From Bacillota bacterium (lineage in GTDB: Bacteria > Bacillota > Clostridia > Christensenellales > Pumilibacteraceae): a stretch of DNA of 64,000 nucleotides. How positions within the stretch are numbered: the first letter of the stretch is position 1; the number at the start of each line of letters is the position of its first letter. Made by a program: the position numbers and the translations under genes. Location: assembly GCA_009777485.1 (NCBI GenBank), contig WRLT01000001.1, positions 186,001 to 250,000 on the forward strand, given 5' to 3'. The notes under the pieces are model-generated. The model did not search any database. It was not told the DNA's origin and saw only the letters and a list, made by a program, of their open reading frames with translations. Shown one piece after another: positions 42,927-51,799 of the stretch.

Positions 42927-44189
42927 TTACTTTTTAAGAATGTTCAGCGCGCCCTCGTGCCCTAGCCGCGCGGCCTCTATAATCAATGCGGTGGCGACGT
43001 TTGCGTCTGCGGTTACGCCTAAGCCGTTTAGATAGCATAACGCCAAATTAAACGTAGCGTCCGCACTGCCCGCATCGGCCGCTTTGGTGTACCATATAAC
43101 GGCGTTAGAAAAATCCTTAGCCAACGCAAATTCGTCCGCTGTTTTTAGCTGCTGCGCGGCATCGTCTTGCGTGTTTGCGGAGGATTGCGGCGCGGCGGCA
43201 GTGGGTTGCGCGGCGGCTGAGGGTGTGCTTGCAGGCGTTTGCCGTGCGGTGGAGAAAGAGGATTTTTTTGCGGGAGTCGTATCGATTACATCGTTACACA
43301 GCGCGGTTTGCGCTTGCAGGGCCTGCTCGTCTTTCATAGGAACAATCATCAGCGCGATACCGCCCGCTTGCAGTACGGCGTCGCGTTCTTCGTCCCACAC
43401 AAAAGGGCGGCTAGACGATTTTTCGGTGTTCGCCATAAGCCCGATAACAGGCTTTCTGCGTTGAACGGCAGCTTTTTGGGCGCGGTATGCCGTACACGCG
43501 TCTATAAAGGCGGCAAAAATTTTGCGGCTGTCCTCGCTGCGGTCGTAATTGGTTTCGGGGTGAAAGCGCACCGCTATATAAAAGCGTTTGCTAGGTGCTT
43601 CCATAACCTCGTTGTTGCCGTCGGGGTCGCGCGCCGATACAATTAATTCTTTAGGAATTTTTTTAGAACTGAACGTGTGCGCCGAATTAACCATAAACTC
43701 GTCTTTGCCCGTAATTCGGTGTAATTGCGTGCCGCGCGTAACAAATATGGGGTGCGTAAACGCTATGCCCTTTTTATCGTGCGCGTCTGCGTTTATGGAT
43801 TTGGCGTCGCTGCCGCCAAGCGCCTTTACCATTGCGCCCTCGCCGCCACAAAATCCTATGCACGGAATATCGTTATCGAAAGCGAATTTTGCTACTAAGC
43901 GGTAGTAGCGCGTTATTTTGGTGCCGCCCATCAGCATAATGCCGTCGCACAGCCGCATTTGGGCGTATAAATTTTCTTTTTCTTCCGTAGACCAATGCTC
44001 TGGCTTAATGCGGTGGTTGCGCACGGCGTGGCAGCCGATTTCGGTGGGCAGTATGCCTATCGGTACGCCGCCCGCCTTTAAGGTTGACTCTACGCAAGAC
44101 TCGCGGATAAAGGTAGACCTAGGCTTGCCCGACTCTATGGCCAGTGCGTTGTTTTGCGCGGCAATTCCTATAATGGGTTTTTGTTGCAT
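42927..44189 (-). CDS. Class I glutamine amidotransferase-like (peptidase C26) protein with Sel1 repeats
   Basis: 420 residues, GGAGGG upstream. Residues 1-240 form a peptidase C26-type glutamine amidotransferase: nucleophile Cys114 in IGFCGGEGAM and the His-Glu pair in RFHPE (210-212). Such enzymes hydrolyse gamma-glutamyl compounds. Residues about 246-290 repeat the start of such a domain (RKPVIGLMANTEKSS, then LQAGGIALMIVP) but stop. A Pro/Ala/Ser/Gln linker follows, then two Sel1-type repeats (AVIWYTKAADAGSADATFNL, about 350-418). The arrangement looks like a duplicated enzyme whose second copy was replaced by a Sel1 domain. Confidence 0.82.
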   Translation of the reverse strand: MQQKPIIGIAAQNNALAIESGKPRSTFIRESCVESTLKAGGVPIGILPTEIGCHAVRNHRIKPEHWSTEEKENLYAQMRLCDGIMLMGGTKITRYYRLVAKFAFDNDIPCIGFCGGEGAMVKALGGSDAKSINADAHDKKGIAFTHPIFVTRGTQLHRITGKDEFMVNSAHTFSSKKIPKELIVSARDPDGNNEVMEAPSKRFYIAVRFHPETNYDRSEDSRKIFAAFIDACTAYRAQKAAVQRRKPVIGLMANTEKSSSRPFVWDEERDAVLQAGGIALMIVPMKDEQALQAQTALCNDVIDTTPAKKSSFSTARQTPASTPSAAAQPTAAAPQSSANTQDDAAQQLKTADEFALAKDFSNAVIWYTKAADAGSADATFNLALCYLNGLGVTADANVATALIIEAARLGHEGALNILKK

Positions 44190-44260
44190 GATGTAGTTCC
44201 CTCCTAGTTTACTTTAATTGTACTAAGTATTTAAGGAAAAGTCAACTTGTTTTCTTCCCC

Positions 44261-44365
44261 CCTTGTCTGATTTTGGGGCGATGCTTTTCTTTCCACCTTG
44301 TCTGATTTTGGGCATATACTTTTCTTTCCACCTTGTCTGATTTTGGGCATATACTTTTCTTTCCA
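44261..44365. repeat. Three tandem 35-bp repeats
   Basis: Units begin at 44261, 44296 and 44331 with CCTTGTCTGATTTTGGG and end in TTTTCTTTCCA. They run into the left arm of the palindromic element at 44366. Related single units also precede the copies at 45500 and 46336. Confidence 0.9.
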
Positions 44366-44600
44366 CCCCGCCCCTAACGGGGCACCCCTCAAGAGGGGAA
44401 TTTTTCTGCGGTTATTAATCATAGCCACACATTCTTTGTAGTTAAAGTATTAGCCGTTAAAAAATTCCCCTCTTGAGGGGTGGCAACGAAGTTGACGGGG
44501 TGGAAAGAAAAGCAACTCTTTCAACACGGCTAATATTTAAAAACCCTTATCCGACATTCTCCATTTTCCATTCTCCATTAACAATAACGCCGCGCCTACA
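44366..44600. repeat. Palindromic intergenic element, copy A
   Basis: The left arm CACCCCTCAAGAGGGGAATT (about 44389-44408) and the right arm AATTCCCCTCTTGAGGGGTG (about 44462-44482) are inverted, each being itself a hairpin. Around 60 bases separate them. The outer ends are TTTCTTTCCACCCCG and CGGGGTGGAAAGAAA. A conserved flank follows (CAACTCTTTCAACACGGCTAA, then TTATCCGACATTCTCCATTT). No coding. Together with the tandem units it fills 44190-44603. Confidence 0.85.
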
Positions 44601-44603
44601 TTG

Positions 44604-44843
44604 TTAGCCCTTAACTAACTCATGTACCGTTAAACCAAAAAAATCGGCAAGAAACTCAACATAAGGAATTGCGGTGCTGTTTCTGCCGTTTTCAAAGCTG
44701 CGGATTATATGCGCAGGCACATTCGAAAAAGCAGCCAAAGCTTTACGCGATAAACCTCTTTTCTCGCGCAGCTTTTTCAGTCTTTTAGCAAAACCGTCTA
44801 AAAACTCTTTTTTTAATGCCGCTTTATATAGCTTTTTATTCAA
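44604..44843 (-). CDS. XRE-family HTH protein
   Basis: 79 residues, TTG start with AGGGGA 5 bases upstream. The helix-turn-helix is typical of XRE proteins: FAKRLKKLREKRGLSRKAL then SNVPAHIIRSFENGRN. A short C-terminal helix follows. It overlaps the 59-residue gene upstream by 8 bases. It is probably a second DNA-binding regulator of the small cassette, opposite the repressor at 45139. Confidence 0.8.
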   Translation of the reverse strand: MNKKLYKAALKKEFLDGFAKRLKKLREKRGLSRKALAAFSNVPAHIIRSFENGRNSTAIPYVEFLADFFGLTVHELVKG

Positions 44844-45015
44844 GCTTATCCCCTGCCATTACAATTGCAGCAATCTTTTCGATTAACTGCTCGGCAGTCG
44901 GCATGGTGTCAAACATTTTGCGCAGTTGTTCGTTGGTATCCCAAGCGTGCTGAATGGCATCTTGCATTTCGTCCTCGTCTTGTTGTTTTGCGATTTGGTT
45001 AAATAAGTCGTCCAT
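44836..45015 (-). CDS. Small acidic protein, 59 residues, cassette partner of HTH gene
   Basis: A 59-codon frame with ATG at 45015 and AAAGGA 11 bases upstream. The product is acidic and helical (MDDLFNQIAKQQDEDEMQDA), with no known family. It is the first gene leftward from the divergent operator region and overlaps the following HTH gene, so both are expressed together. An antitoxin- or anti-repressor-like role is possible but unproven. Confidence 0.65.
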   Translation of the reverse strand: MDDLFNQIAKQQDEDEMQDAIQHAWDTNEQLRKMFDTMPTAEQLIEKIAAIVMAGDKLE

Positions 45016-45056
45016 GTTATTTTTTCCTTTTGGTGTAGATTATTCTTGTTTGGATT

Positions 45057-45116
45057 AGTGATTTACCACTATATGGTAGCATAAGTGATTTACCTCTGTC
45101 AAGTGATAAATCACTT
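45057..45116. promoter_or_regulatory. Three operator sites between divergent HTH genes
   Basis: Sites share AGTGATTTAC: AGTGATTTACCACT (45057-45070), AAGTGATTTACCTCT (45083-45097) and the perfect palindrome AAGTGATAAATCACTT (45101-45116). They cover the leftward promoter and lie upstream of the rightward -10 box, the layout of a phage-like immunity switch. Confidence 0.75.
45073..45102 (-). promoter_or_regulatory. Leftward promoter of the cassette
   Basis: On the minus strand TTGACA (45097-45102), 18 bases, TACCAT (45073-45078). The second operator falls in the spacer, so a bound repressor would exclude RNA polymerase. Confidence 0.6.
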
Positions 45117-45138
45117 CGTTTTTTGATAAAATATACGT

Positions 45139-45498
45139 ATGTTTAGCTTACGCTTAAAAGAATTAAGAAAAGAACGGCAATTAAGTCAGTCGAAAGTTGC
45201 GGCTGCCATTGGATATACCCAATCGCATATAGCAAGTTGGGAATTGAACAAGAATGAACCGACAGCAAAAGCAATTACGGCTTTGGCTAATTTGTTTAAA
45301 GTATCGTCAGATTATTTGTTAGGGCTAGAAGATGAGTACGGCAACATCGAACGGAATTATTCCGCTTTAACGCCCCAAAAAGCCGCCGACCCTATATTCA
45401 GCGAATTAGAAAAGATTTGCGCTTTACTTAGTGCAGACGATAAAAGCCAAATCTTAGGCTTTGCAAAAGCACGCCTGCACGAACAACAAAAAAAGTAA
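45139..45498 (+). CDS. XRE-family repressor
   Basis: 119 residues. N-terminal HTH: LKELRKERQLSQSKVAAAIG then YTQSHIASWELNKNEPTAKA, followed by ALANLFKVSSDYLLG, typical of phage-type repressors. The C-terminal 50 residues are a helical dimerisation-like segment. The -10 box TAAAAT (45127-45132) ends 6 bases before the ATG with no ribosome binding site, so the mRNA is probably leaderless, as for lambda cI from PRM. It likely binds the three palindromic sites upstream and controls the divergent genes and itself. Confidence 0.85.
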   Translation: MFSLRLKELRKERQLSQSKVAAAIGYTQSHIASWELNKNEPTAKAITALANLFKVSSDYLLGLEDEYGNIERNYSALTPQKAADPIFSELEKICALLSADDKSQILGFAKARLHEQQKK

Positions 45499-45499
45499 T

Positions 45500-45740
45500 T
45501 ATTTTCTTTGCACCTTGTCTGATTTTGGGTATATACTTTTCTTTCCACTCTGTCCGTTGCGGGGTATAGGCGTTCTTTCCACCCCGTCCGCTAACGCGTC
45601 CACCCCTCAAGAGGGGAATTTTTATATGGTTAATAATTTTAACAAAGAATGAGACTATAATAATAACCGAAGAAAAATTCCCCTCTTGAGGGGTGGCTGC
45701 GTAGCAGACGGGGTGGAAAGAAAAGCAACTCTATCAAAAC
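45500..45740. repeat. Palindromic intergenic element, copy B
   Basis: Same architecture as copy A. One CCTTGTCTGATTTTGGG unit and a variant lead in. The arms CACCCCTCAAGAGGGGAATT and AATTCCCCTCTTGAGGGGTG are inverted around a centre that is AT-rich and diverged. The outer CGGGGTGGAAAGAAAAG and CAACTCTATCAAAACGGCTAA follow. It lies between the repressor gene and the membrane-protein gene. Confidence 0.85.
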
Positions 45741-45742
45741 GG

Positions 45743-46315
45743 CTAATTAGCCTTTATTTTTTTGGAAAGTTGTTTGGCTTCTTTGGTAAAAAAGACTAGT
45801 GCGGCAATAAGCAGCAGCATAGAAATTATGTAAAACACTATGTGCGCAACCTTACCCGCACTCAACTCTGATATATATACGTCCATCAAGCTAATTGCCC
45901 CACCTTCCCAAAAAATTCCTAACGCGATTGATGCAATTCCCGTAAATAAAAATACGCCCAAAAAAGCGGTTAAAAGCTTTTTGTTTTGCTTTTTGAACGC
46001 AGGTACATACAGCCCGACAGCTGTAACCGACGGAAACAGTATAATAAAAAATGTAACTAAATTAAATACTATCAGTTCCATATCAATAATGCTGGATACC
46101 GTATAGTAAACAGCAAAAAATAGTGCGGGAGAAAAAAATAGCAGCAGCTTATAGCGGAGTTTTACATAATAAAACCGTTTAAAAAAGGAGTTTTCTGCGT
46201 TTTCGTACACATTGACAATTTCGGTTTGCTTACTTTTGCGCAAATTTTTATTGCAATATATACAAACTTCTGCGTCTGTATCGTTTATTTGCTTGCAAGA
46301 TTTGCAAATAATCAT
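45743..46315 (-). CDS. Zinc-ribbon membrane protein
   Basis: 190 residues. The N-terminus has C-x2-C-x10-C-x2-C (Cys4, Cys7, Cys18, Cys21), a zinc ribbon of the kind placed before membrane domains in many Bacillota. About four membrane helices follow between residues 55 and 180. The start has AGGAGG a few bases upstream. The function is unknown. It sits alone between repeat copies B and C, like a cassette. Confidence 0.75.
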   Translation of the reverse strand: MIICKSCKQINDTDAEVCIYCNKNLRKSKQTEIVNVYENAENSFFKRFYYVKLRYKLLLFFSPALFFAVYYTVSSIIDMELIVFNLVTFFIILFPSVTAVGLYVPAFKKQNKKLLTAFLGVFLFTGIASIALGIFWEGGAISLMDVYISELSAGKVAHIVFYIISMLLLIAALVFFTKEAKQLSKKIKAN

Positions 46316-46335
46316 TATAACCTCCTAAAGGGGGA

Positions 46336-46629
46336 TTTTACTTTGTCCGATTTTGGGTATAGGCGTTCTTTTCACTCTGTCCGTTGCGGGGTATATACTT
46401 TTTTTTCCACCCCGTCAACTTCGTTGCCACCCCTCAAAGAGGGGAATTTTTCTGCGGTTATTTAATTAACCTCATTCTTTGTTGTTAAAGTATTAGCCGT
46501 TAAAAAATTCCCCTCTTTGAGGGGTGCCCCGTAGGGGCGGGGTGGAAAGAAAAGCAACTCTCTCAACACGGCTAATATTTTAAATCCTTATCCGACATTC
46601 TCCATTTTCCATTCTCCATTCTCCATTTC
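46336..46629. repeat. Palindromic intergenic element, copy C
   Basis: Same architecture as copies A and B, with arms CACCCCTCAAAGAGGGGAA and TTCCCCTCTTTGAGGGGTG, the inner paired A/T change being compensatory. The flank repeats CAACTCTCTCAACACGGCTAA, TTATCCGACATTCTCC and then three tandem CATTCTCCATTTTC-like units. It fills the gap before tatD. Confidence 0.85.
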
Positions 46630-47397
46630 CTAACATAGCTTATAAAATAAGCTATGTGCGTTGCGGGAGGTGATTTGGGCGATTTCGTCAAGCGGCAGGT
46701 TTAATACGTCTGCGATTTTTTGGGCGGTGTAGCGCACGTTTTTGGGGTAGTTGGTTTGCCCTCTAAACGGTTCGGGGCTAAGGTAGGGGCAATCCGTTTC
46801 GATTAGCAGACGTTCTATCGGGCAGGCTTTTATAATATCGGGATATTTTTTTGCGTTAGAAAACGTGATACAGCCCGAAAAAGAAATATAAAAGCCTAAA
46901 TCCGTGTATTGCTTTAAGGTTTCCGCGCTGCCCGAAAAGCAGTGCATTACGCCGTGCCGCGTTAATTGGTGCGCGTGCTGCGCTAAAATGCGGTGCAAAT
47001 CCTCGTGCGCGTCGCGCAGATGTATAATAACGGGCAAATCCGCCGCTTGCGCTAACTCTAACTGACGGATAAAGTGCTGTGCTTGCATACTCTTATCGGT
47101 GTTGTCGTAGTGGTAATCTAGGCCCGTTTCGCCGATTGCTACCACCTTTTTACACGCGGCAAGCTTTAAAAAGGCGTCGTAATCCGCTGAGGCTGCCTCG
47201 CCCGTGTTAGACGGGTGAAAGCCTAGCGAACAAAAAACCCGCTCATCGGTTTGCGCGATTGCGTAGCCGTTTAGCGAAGTTTCTTTATTGTAGCCTACCG
47301 TTATAATGCGCGAAAGTCCGTCCGCTTGCATATCGGCTAAAATTTGTTTATGATTAAGCCGCGCATCGGTTAGGTGCGCGTGCGTATCGATTAGCAT
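46630..47397 (-). CDS. tatD: TatD family hydrolase
   Basis: 255 residues. Metal ligands are placed as in TatD DNases: DTHAHL at the start, GETGLDYH (about 92-99), VIIHLRDAHED, MHCFSGS and IETDCPYLSP. It is a cytoplasmic metal-dependent deoxyribonuclease or quality-control hydrolase. It overlaps metG by 7 bases, a common pairing in Bacillota. Repeat copy C follows its stop. Confidence 0.93.
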   Translation of the reverse strand: MLIDTHAHLTDARLNHKQILADMQADGLSRIITVGYNKETSLNGYAIAQTDERVFCSLGFHPSNTGEAASADYDAFLKLAACKKVVAIGETGLDYHYDNTDKSMQAQHFIRQLELAQAADLPVIIHLRDAHEDLHRILAQHAHQLTRHGVMHCFSGSAETLKQYTDLGFYISFSGCITFSNAKKYPDIIKACPIERLLIETDCPYLSPEPFRGQTNYPKNVRYTAQKIADVLNLPLDEIAQITSRNAHSLFYKLC

Positions 47398-49319
47398 ACT
47401 TCGGCACCGTTAGAAACAGCCGTTTCGGGCGATACAATAACGGGCTTGCCGTCTTGCACCGCGCATAAAATCATGCCTTGACTTTCTACGCCGCGCAATT
47501 TGGCGGGCGTTAGGTTGTACACTAAAATTACCTTTTTACCTACCAGTGATTCGGGGGTATAGCTTTGGGCGATGCCCGAAACTACCGTGCGCGTTTCGCC
47601 GCCGACGTCTAGGTTAAGCTTTAACAGCTTGTCTGACTTTTCGATTTTTTCGGCTGCCGTAACACACGCAACCTTTAACTGCGTTTTAAAAAATTCGTCT
47701 ATGGTTATCATGGGCTTACCTTCCTTTTGGGGTGTTTCGGTTTTAGCGGGCGGCTTTTCGCCTGCGCGGGCAATTAAGTCTAATTCGTCTAATTCTTTTT
47801 GCACATCGTAGCGCGTGTACAGCGGCGGGCTTTCGGTAGTTTGATACGCTTTTACCGCGCCGTATTTTGCCGCCTTAAAGCTTTTAGGCACGCTTACGCC
47901 GATACTTGCAAAAATCTTTTGGGGCGCGTCTTGAATAAACGGCAGCAGCAAGGTTGCGGCTACGCGGATAGCTTCGGTAAGGTTATACAGCACTGCGTTA
48001 AGCGCGGCGGTATTTCCCTCTTTATTTAATATCCACGGGCGGGTTAAATCTATATATTTGTTAGCGGACGAAACAACCTCGAACACCGCCTCTAAGCTGC
48101 GGCTGATTTCTATTTTGTCTACGCGCGCAGCAACCTCTTTATATAGGGTGTTGGTTTTTTGCGTTAGGGCTTGGTCGAACTCTGTGCCCTCGCCTGCTTT
48201 GGGCTTAGTGATTTTGCCGTTAAAATACTGCCGCGCCATTGCCGTAGTGCGCTTGACTAAATTGCCTAAATCGTTGCACAAATCCGCGTTGGCGCGCGTA
48301 AGGAGGCTTTCGGCACTGTAATCGCAATCTTGCCCGAAAGACACCTCGCGCAGCAGATAATAGCGCACCGCGTCTACGCCGTAGCGTCCGCATAGGATAA
48401 AAGGGTCTACTACGTTGCCTTTGCTTTTGCTCATTTTATCGCCGCCAAATAACAGCCAACCGTGCCCGTACACCTTTTTGGGCAGCGGCAGTTCTAACGC
48501 CATCAGCACGGCAGGCCAAATGATAGAATGAAAGCGCACAATTTCTTTGGCCATCATGTGTAAGTCGGCAGGCCAAAATTGTGTAAAGTTTTGGTTGTTA
48601 TCTTGCAGATAGCCCAGTGCGGTAATGTAGTTAGAAAGCGCGTCAATCCATACGTATATCACGTGGCTTTCGTCTTGCGGGACGGGAATGCCCCAGCTAA
48701 ATGAGGTGCGCGAAACGGCTAAATCGTCTAAGCCGTCTTTTAAAAAGTTGTTTACCATTTCGTTTACGCGGCTTTGCGGCTGTAAAAAATCGGTTTCGGT
48801 TAACAGCTTTAATAATCTGTCGCGGTATTTACTCAGGCGGAAAAAATAACATTCCTCCTCCGATTCGACGGTGGCGCGGCCGCAATCGGGGCAAAATCCG
48901 TCTTTTGCCTGCGTAGCCGTCCAAAACGATTCGCACGGCGTGCAGTAGCGTCCCTTGTATTTGGATTTATAAATATCGCCCTGTGCGGTAAGCTTAGTAA
49001 AGATTTGCTGCACAGATTTTTTATGACGCGGCTCTGTTGTGCGGATATAGCCGTCATACGTTATGCCTAAAAGCTGCCAAAGCTGTTTAAGCTCTGCCAC
49101 TAAGCCGTCTACAAATTCTTGCGGAGGCTTGCCCGCTTCCTTTGCGCGCTGTTCGATTTTTTGGCCGTGCTCGTCTGTTCCGGTTAGATAAAATACGTTA
49201 AACCCGTCCATGCGCTTAAACCGCGCTAACGCGTCGCAGCACACGGTGGTATAGCTATGCCCTAAATGCCATTTGCCCGACGGATAATAAATCGGGGTGG
49301 TTATATAATACGGTTTCAT
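47391..49319 (-). CDS. metG: Methionyl-tRNA synthetase
   Basis: 642 residues. The HIGH-like motif is [10 protein letters not shown], the zinc site uses CTPC and CPDCG (about 130-150), and KMSKSKGN is intact (about 300). The C-terminal 100 residues form the tRNA-binding EMAP/Trbp111-type domain ([20 protein letters not shown]). It charges tRNA-Met in the cytoplasm. The start codon overlaps the parC stop by 4 bases and the stop overlaps tatD, so the four genes parE-parC-metG-tatD form one unit. Confidence 0.95.
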   Translation of the reverse strand: MKPYYITTPIYYPSGKWHLGHSYTTVCCDALARFKRMDGFNVFYLTGTDEHGQKIEQRAKEAGKPPQEFVDGLVAELKQLWQLLGITYDGYIRTTEPRHKKSVQQIFTKLTAQGDIYKSKYKGRYCTPCESFWTATQAKDGFCPDCGRATVESEEECYFFRLSKYRDRLLKLLTETDFLQPQSRVNEMVNNFLKDGLDDLAVSRTSFSWGIPVPQDESHVIYVWIDALSNYITALGYLQDNNQNFTQFWPADLHMMAKEIVRFHSIIWPAVLMALELPLPKKVYGHGWLLFGGDKMSKSKGNVVDPFILCGRYGVDAVRYYLLREVSFGQDCDYSAESLLTRANADLCNDLGNLVKRTTAMARQYFNGKITKPKAGEGTEFDQALTQKTNTLYKEVAARVDKIEISRSLEAVFEVVSSANKYIDLTRPWILNKEGNTAALNAVLYNLTEAIRVAATLLLPFIQDAPQKIFASIGVSVPKSFKAAKYGAVKAYQTTESPPLYTRYDVQKELDELDLIARAGEKPPAKTETPQKEGKPMITIDEFFKTQLKVACVTAAEKIEKSDKLLKLNLDVGGETRTVVSGIAQSYTPESLVGKKVILVYNLTPAKLRGVESQGMILCAVQDGKPVIVSPETAVSNGAEVC

Positions 49320-51772
49320 ACGGTTTCCTCATCGCGGTATATTAAAATTTCTTTAATCTCGCTTTTGCCCTTTATTAGCGGCTTGCCCGCATGCGTGCGG
49401 TTTTCGATATTTAACGTTTCCGTAGAAAATGCCGTCATATAATCGCCCTCTTGCACAAAAACTAGTTTATACGGCTGCTTAACGTATGAAGAAAAGAGTA
49501 CGCGCGTGCCGTTATCGTTTTTAAAGTCTACAATTTTTACGCCCTTGCGGTACCGCGCCATAACGTCTAAATCTGCGGTTAAGACGCGCTTAGAAAAGCC
49601 TCTGTCGGTAACGACAACCGCCTCGCCCTCGTCGTTGACTTGACGGATAGAAACGCAAAAGTCGGCTTCGGAAAGCTGAATGCCCTTAACGCCTGAGGCG
49701 ATGCGCCCTTGGTTGGGAATGTCGCTCATGTCGGCGTTTAAGCACATACCCTCGCTGGTAACAAATAACAGCGTATGGTTTTTGCGCTCATCCTCCATAG
49801 CGATTACCTCATCGCCCTCTTTAAGCTTGATAGCTTGAAACACGGATTTTATTACGTTGTACTCGCTCCAATCGCTTTTTTTAACCATGCCCTCGCGCGT
49901 GTAGAATAATAAATTTCCTTTGGGCAGCGCGTCTACTAAGCTTTTAAAGTATACTACATATTCGCCCTCGACCGCCTCAGAAATTACTTTATTAAGCGGC
50001 GCGCCTTTTTCGCGCCATTTGCCGTCGGGGATTGAGTCGGCGTCTAATTTAAAGCAGTTGCCCAAATTGGTAAAGCACCATAGCCGCTCTACACTGCTCA
50101 TGCGGGTAATGATAGAACAAATTTCGTTGCGCGTGGAGTTATCCGAAAAATCCTTTTGCGCCATATTAAAGTTTTTAACCAACATTTTTTTGATTTGCCG
50201 ATGCGCGTTGCAGCAAACGTAAAAGTTTTCGATAGGCTTTTCGTCTGTTTCGCTAGGGATAGTGTATTCGGTTGCGTCCTTTAACACGGTAGAACGGCGC
50301 GTAGCTTTGTACGTTTTTTTGATTTGCAGCATTTCGGATTTAACTAATTCCATCTGCATTTTTTTACTGGCGACAATCGCGCTAAGACGCTTGATAAGCT
50401 CGCGCACGTCTTTAAGCTCTTGTTCTAGTTTGAATATTTCTAAATGCGTCAAACGCGCTAAACGCAAATCTAAAATCGCTTGCGCCTGACGCTCGGACAG
50501 GCTAAACTTTTGGCGCAGCCGATCGCGCGCTTCGGAGGTGTTTGCGCTGGAACGGATAATTTTAATAACTTCGTCTATGTTTTTAACCGCAATGACTAAG
50601 CCCTCTAAAATATGCTCGCGCTCTTTGGCTTGTTCAAGCTCGAACTTTGTGCGCCGCAAAATTACCTCGCGTTGGTAATTGATGTAATACGCGATAATAT
50701 CAAACAAGCCCATTTGCTGCGGCTTTCCGTCTGCAATGGCTACCATGTTAATGCCGAATGTGGTAGAAAGGTTGGTGGATTTAAATAGCTTTTCGATAAT
50801 TTCCTTGGGGTCGGCGTCCTTTTTTACCTTGATAACGGCGCGCATGCCCGTATGGTCGGATTCGTCCGCGATTTCGGCAATTCCCATAAACACGCCTTTC
50901 TTTTCCTCGCGTACCTTAACAATGTTTTCTAACAGCGACGCCTTGTTGACCTGAAAAGGCAATTCGTCTATAACGATTAGTTTTTTATCGTTTTCGCCCA
51001 GCTCTATGTGCAGCTTAGCGCGCAAGGTTATTTTGCCGCGCCCTGTCTCATACGCTTTAACCAACTCCTCGTCGGCAATCACGTAGCCTCCCGTAGGAAA
51101 ATCGGGGCCGCGAATAAGCTTCATCATATCTTTAAGCGCGATTTTAGGATTGTCGATATACGCGATTACGCCGTCTATACATTCGGCCAGATTGTGCGGC
51201 GGAATGTTGGTGGCTAAGCCGACGGCAATCCCCGACGCGCCGTTTACCAGCAGGTTAGGAAATCGCCCAGGCAGCATATCGGGTTCGGTAAGGGTGTCGT
51301 CAAAGTTGCACGAAAAACGTACCGTATTTTTATCTAAATCGCGCAATAATTCACTCGTTATGGGCGACATGCGCGCCTCTGTGTAGCGCATAGCCGCCGC
51401 AGAATCGCCGTCGACGTTGCCGAAGTTTCCGTGCCCGTCTATCAGCGGCGTGTTCATCGAAAAGCTTTGCGCCATGCGCACCAGTGCTTGATAAACCGAA
51501 CTGTCGCCGTGCGGGTGGTATTTGCCTAAGCAATCGCCTACGATACGCGCGCATTTTTTGTACGGCTTATCGGAGGTAAAGCCTAATTCGTGCATGGTGT
51601 ATAAAATGCGCCGCTGTACGGGCTTTAAGCCGTCCTCTACGCGCGGTAAAGCCCTATCCAAAATAACGTATTCCGAATACGGCATCATGGAGGCGTGCAT
51701 AACCTCTTCCATAGTTTTTATAATAATATTTTCGGCAGGCTGTTCTTGTATTTCGTCTTCTTTTTTATTCAT
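49316..51772 (-). CDS. parC: Topoisomerase IV subunit A
   Basis: 818 residues from the ATG at 51772 with CAGGAG 8 bases upstream; an earlier in-frame start directly after parE lacks a site. Catalytic Tyr lies in [11 protein letters not shown]. The C-terminal domain has no GyrA box, and the gene follows a ParE, so ParC is preferred over GyrA. It decatenates sister chromosomes with ParE. The quinolone region reads [14 protein letters not shown], with Gln at the normally acidic position. Confidence 0.9.
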   Translation of the reverse strand: MNKKEDEIQEQPAENIIIKTMEEVMHASMMPYSEYVILDRALPRVEDGLKPVQRRILYTMHELGFTSDKPYKKCARIVGDCLGKYHPHGDSSVYQALVRMAQSFSMNTPLIDGHGNFGNVDGDSAAAMRYTEARMSPITSELLRDLDKNTVRFSCNFDDTLTEPDMLPGRFPNLLVNGASGIAVGLATNIPPHNLAECIDGVIAYIDNPKIALKDMMKLIRGPDFPTGGYVIADEELVKAYETGRGKITLRAKLHIELGENDKKLIVIDELPFQVNKASLLENIVKVREEKKGVFMGIAEIADESDHTGMRAVIKVKKDADPKEIIEKLFKSTNLSTTFGINMVAIADGKPQQMGLFDIIAYYINYQREVILRRTKFELEQAKEREHILEGLVIAVKNIDEVIKIIRSSANTSEARDRLRQKFSLSERQAQAILDLRLARLTHLEIFKLEQELKDVRELIKRLSAIVASKKMQMELVKSEMLQIKKTYKATRRSTVLKDATEYTIPSETDEKPIENFYVCCNAHRQIKKMLVKNFNMAQKDFSDNSTRNEICSIITRMSSVERLWCFTNLGNCFKLDADSIPDGKWREKGAPLNKVISEAVEGEYVVYFKSLVDALPKGNLLFYTREGMVKKSDWSEYNVIKSVFQAIKLKEGDEVIAMEDERKNHTLLFVTSEGMCLNADMSDIPNQGRIASGVKGIQLSEADFCVSIRQVNDEGEAVVVTDRGFSKRVLTADLDVMARYRKGVKIVDFKNDNGTRVLFSSYVKQPYKLVFVQEGDYMTAFSTETLNIENRTHAGKPLIKGKSEIKEILIYRDEETV

Positions 51773-51799
51773 GTTAAACTCCTGTGCTTTTGTCCGCAT

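Noticed and set aside
44261-44600. Tandem repeats as a CRISPR array
   Set aside because: Units are directly adjacent with no variable spacers and there are no cas genes in the window.
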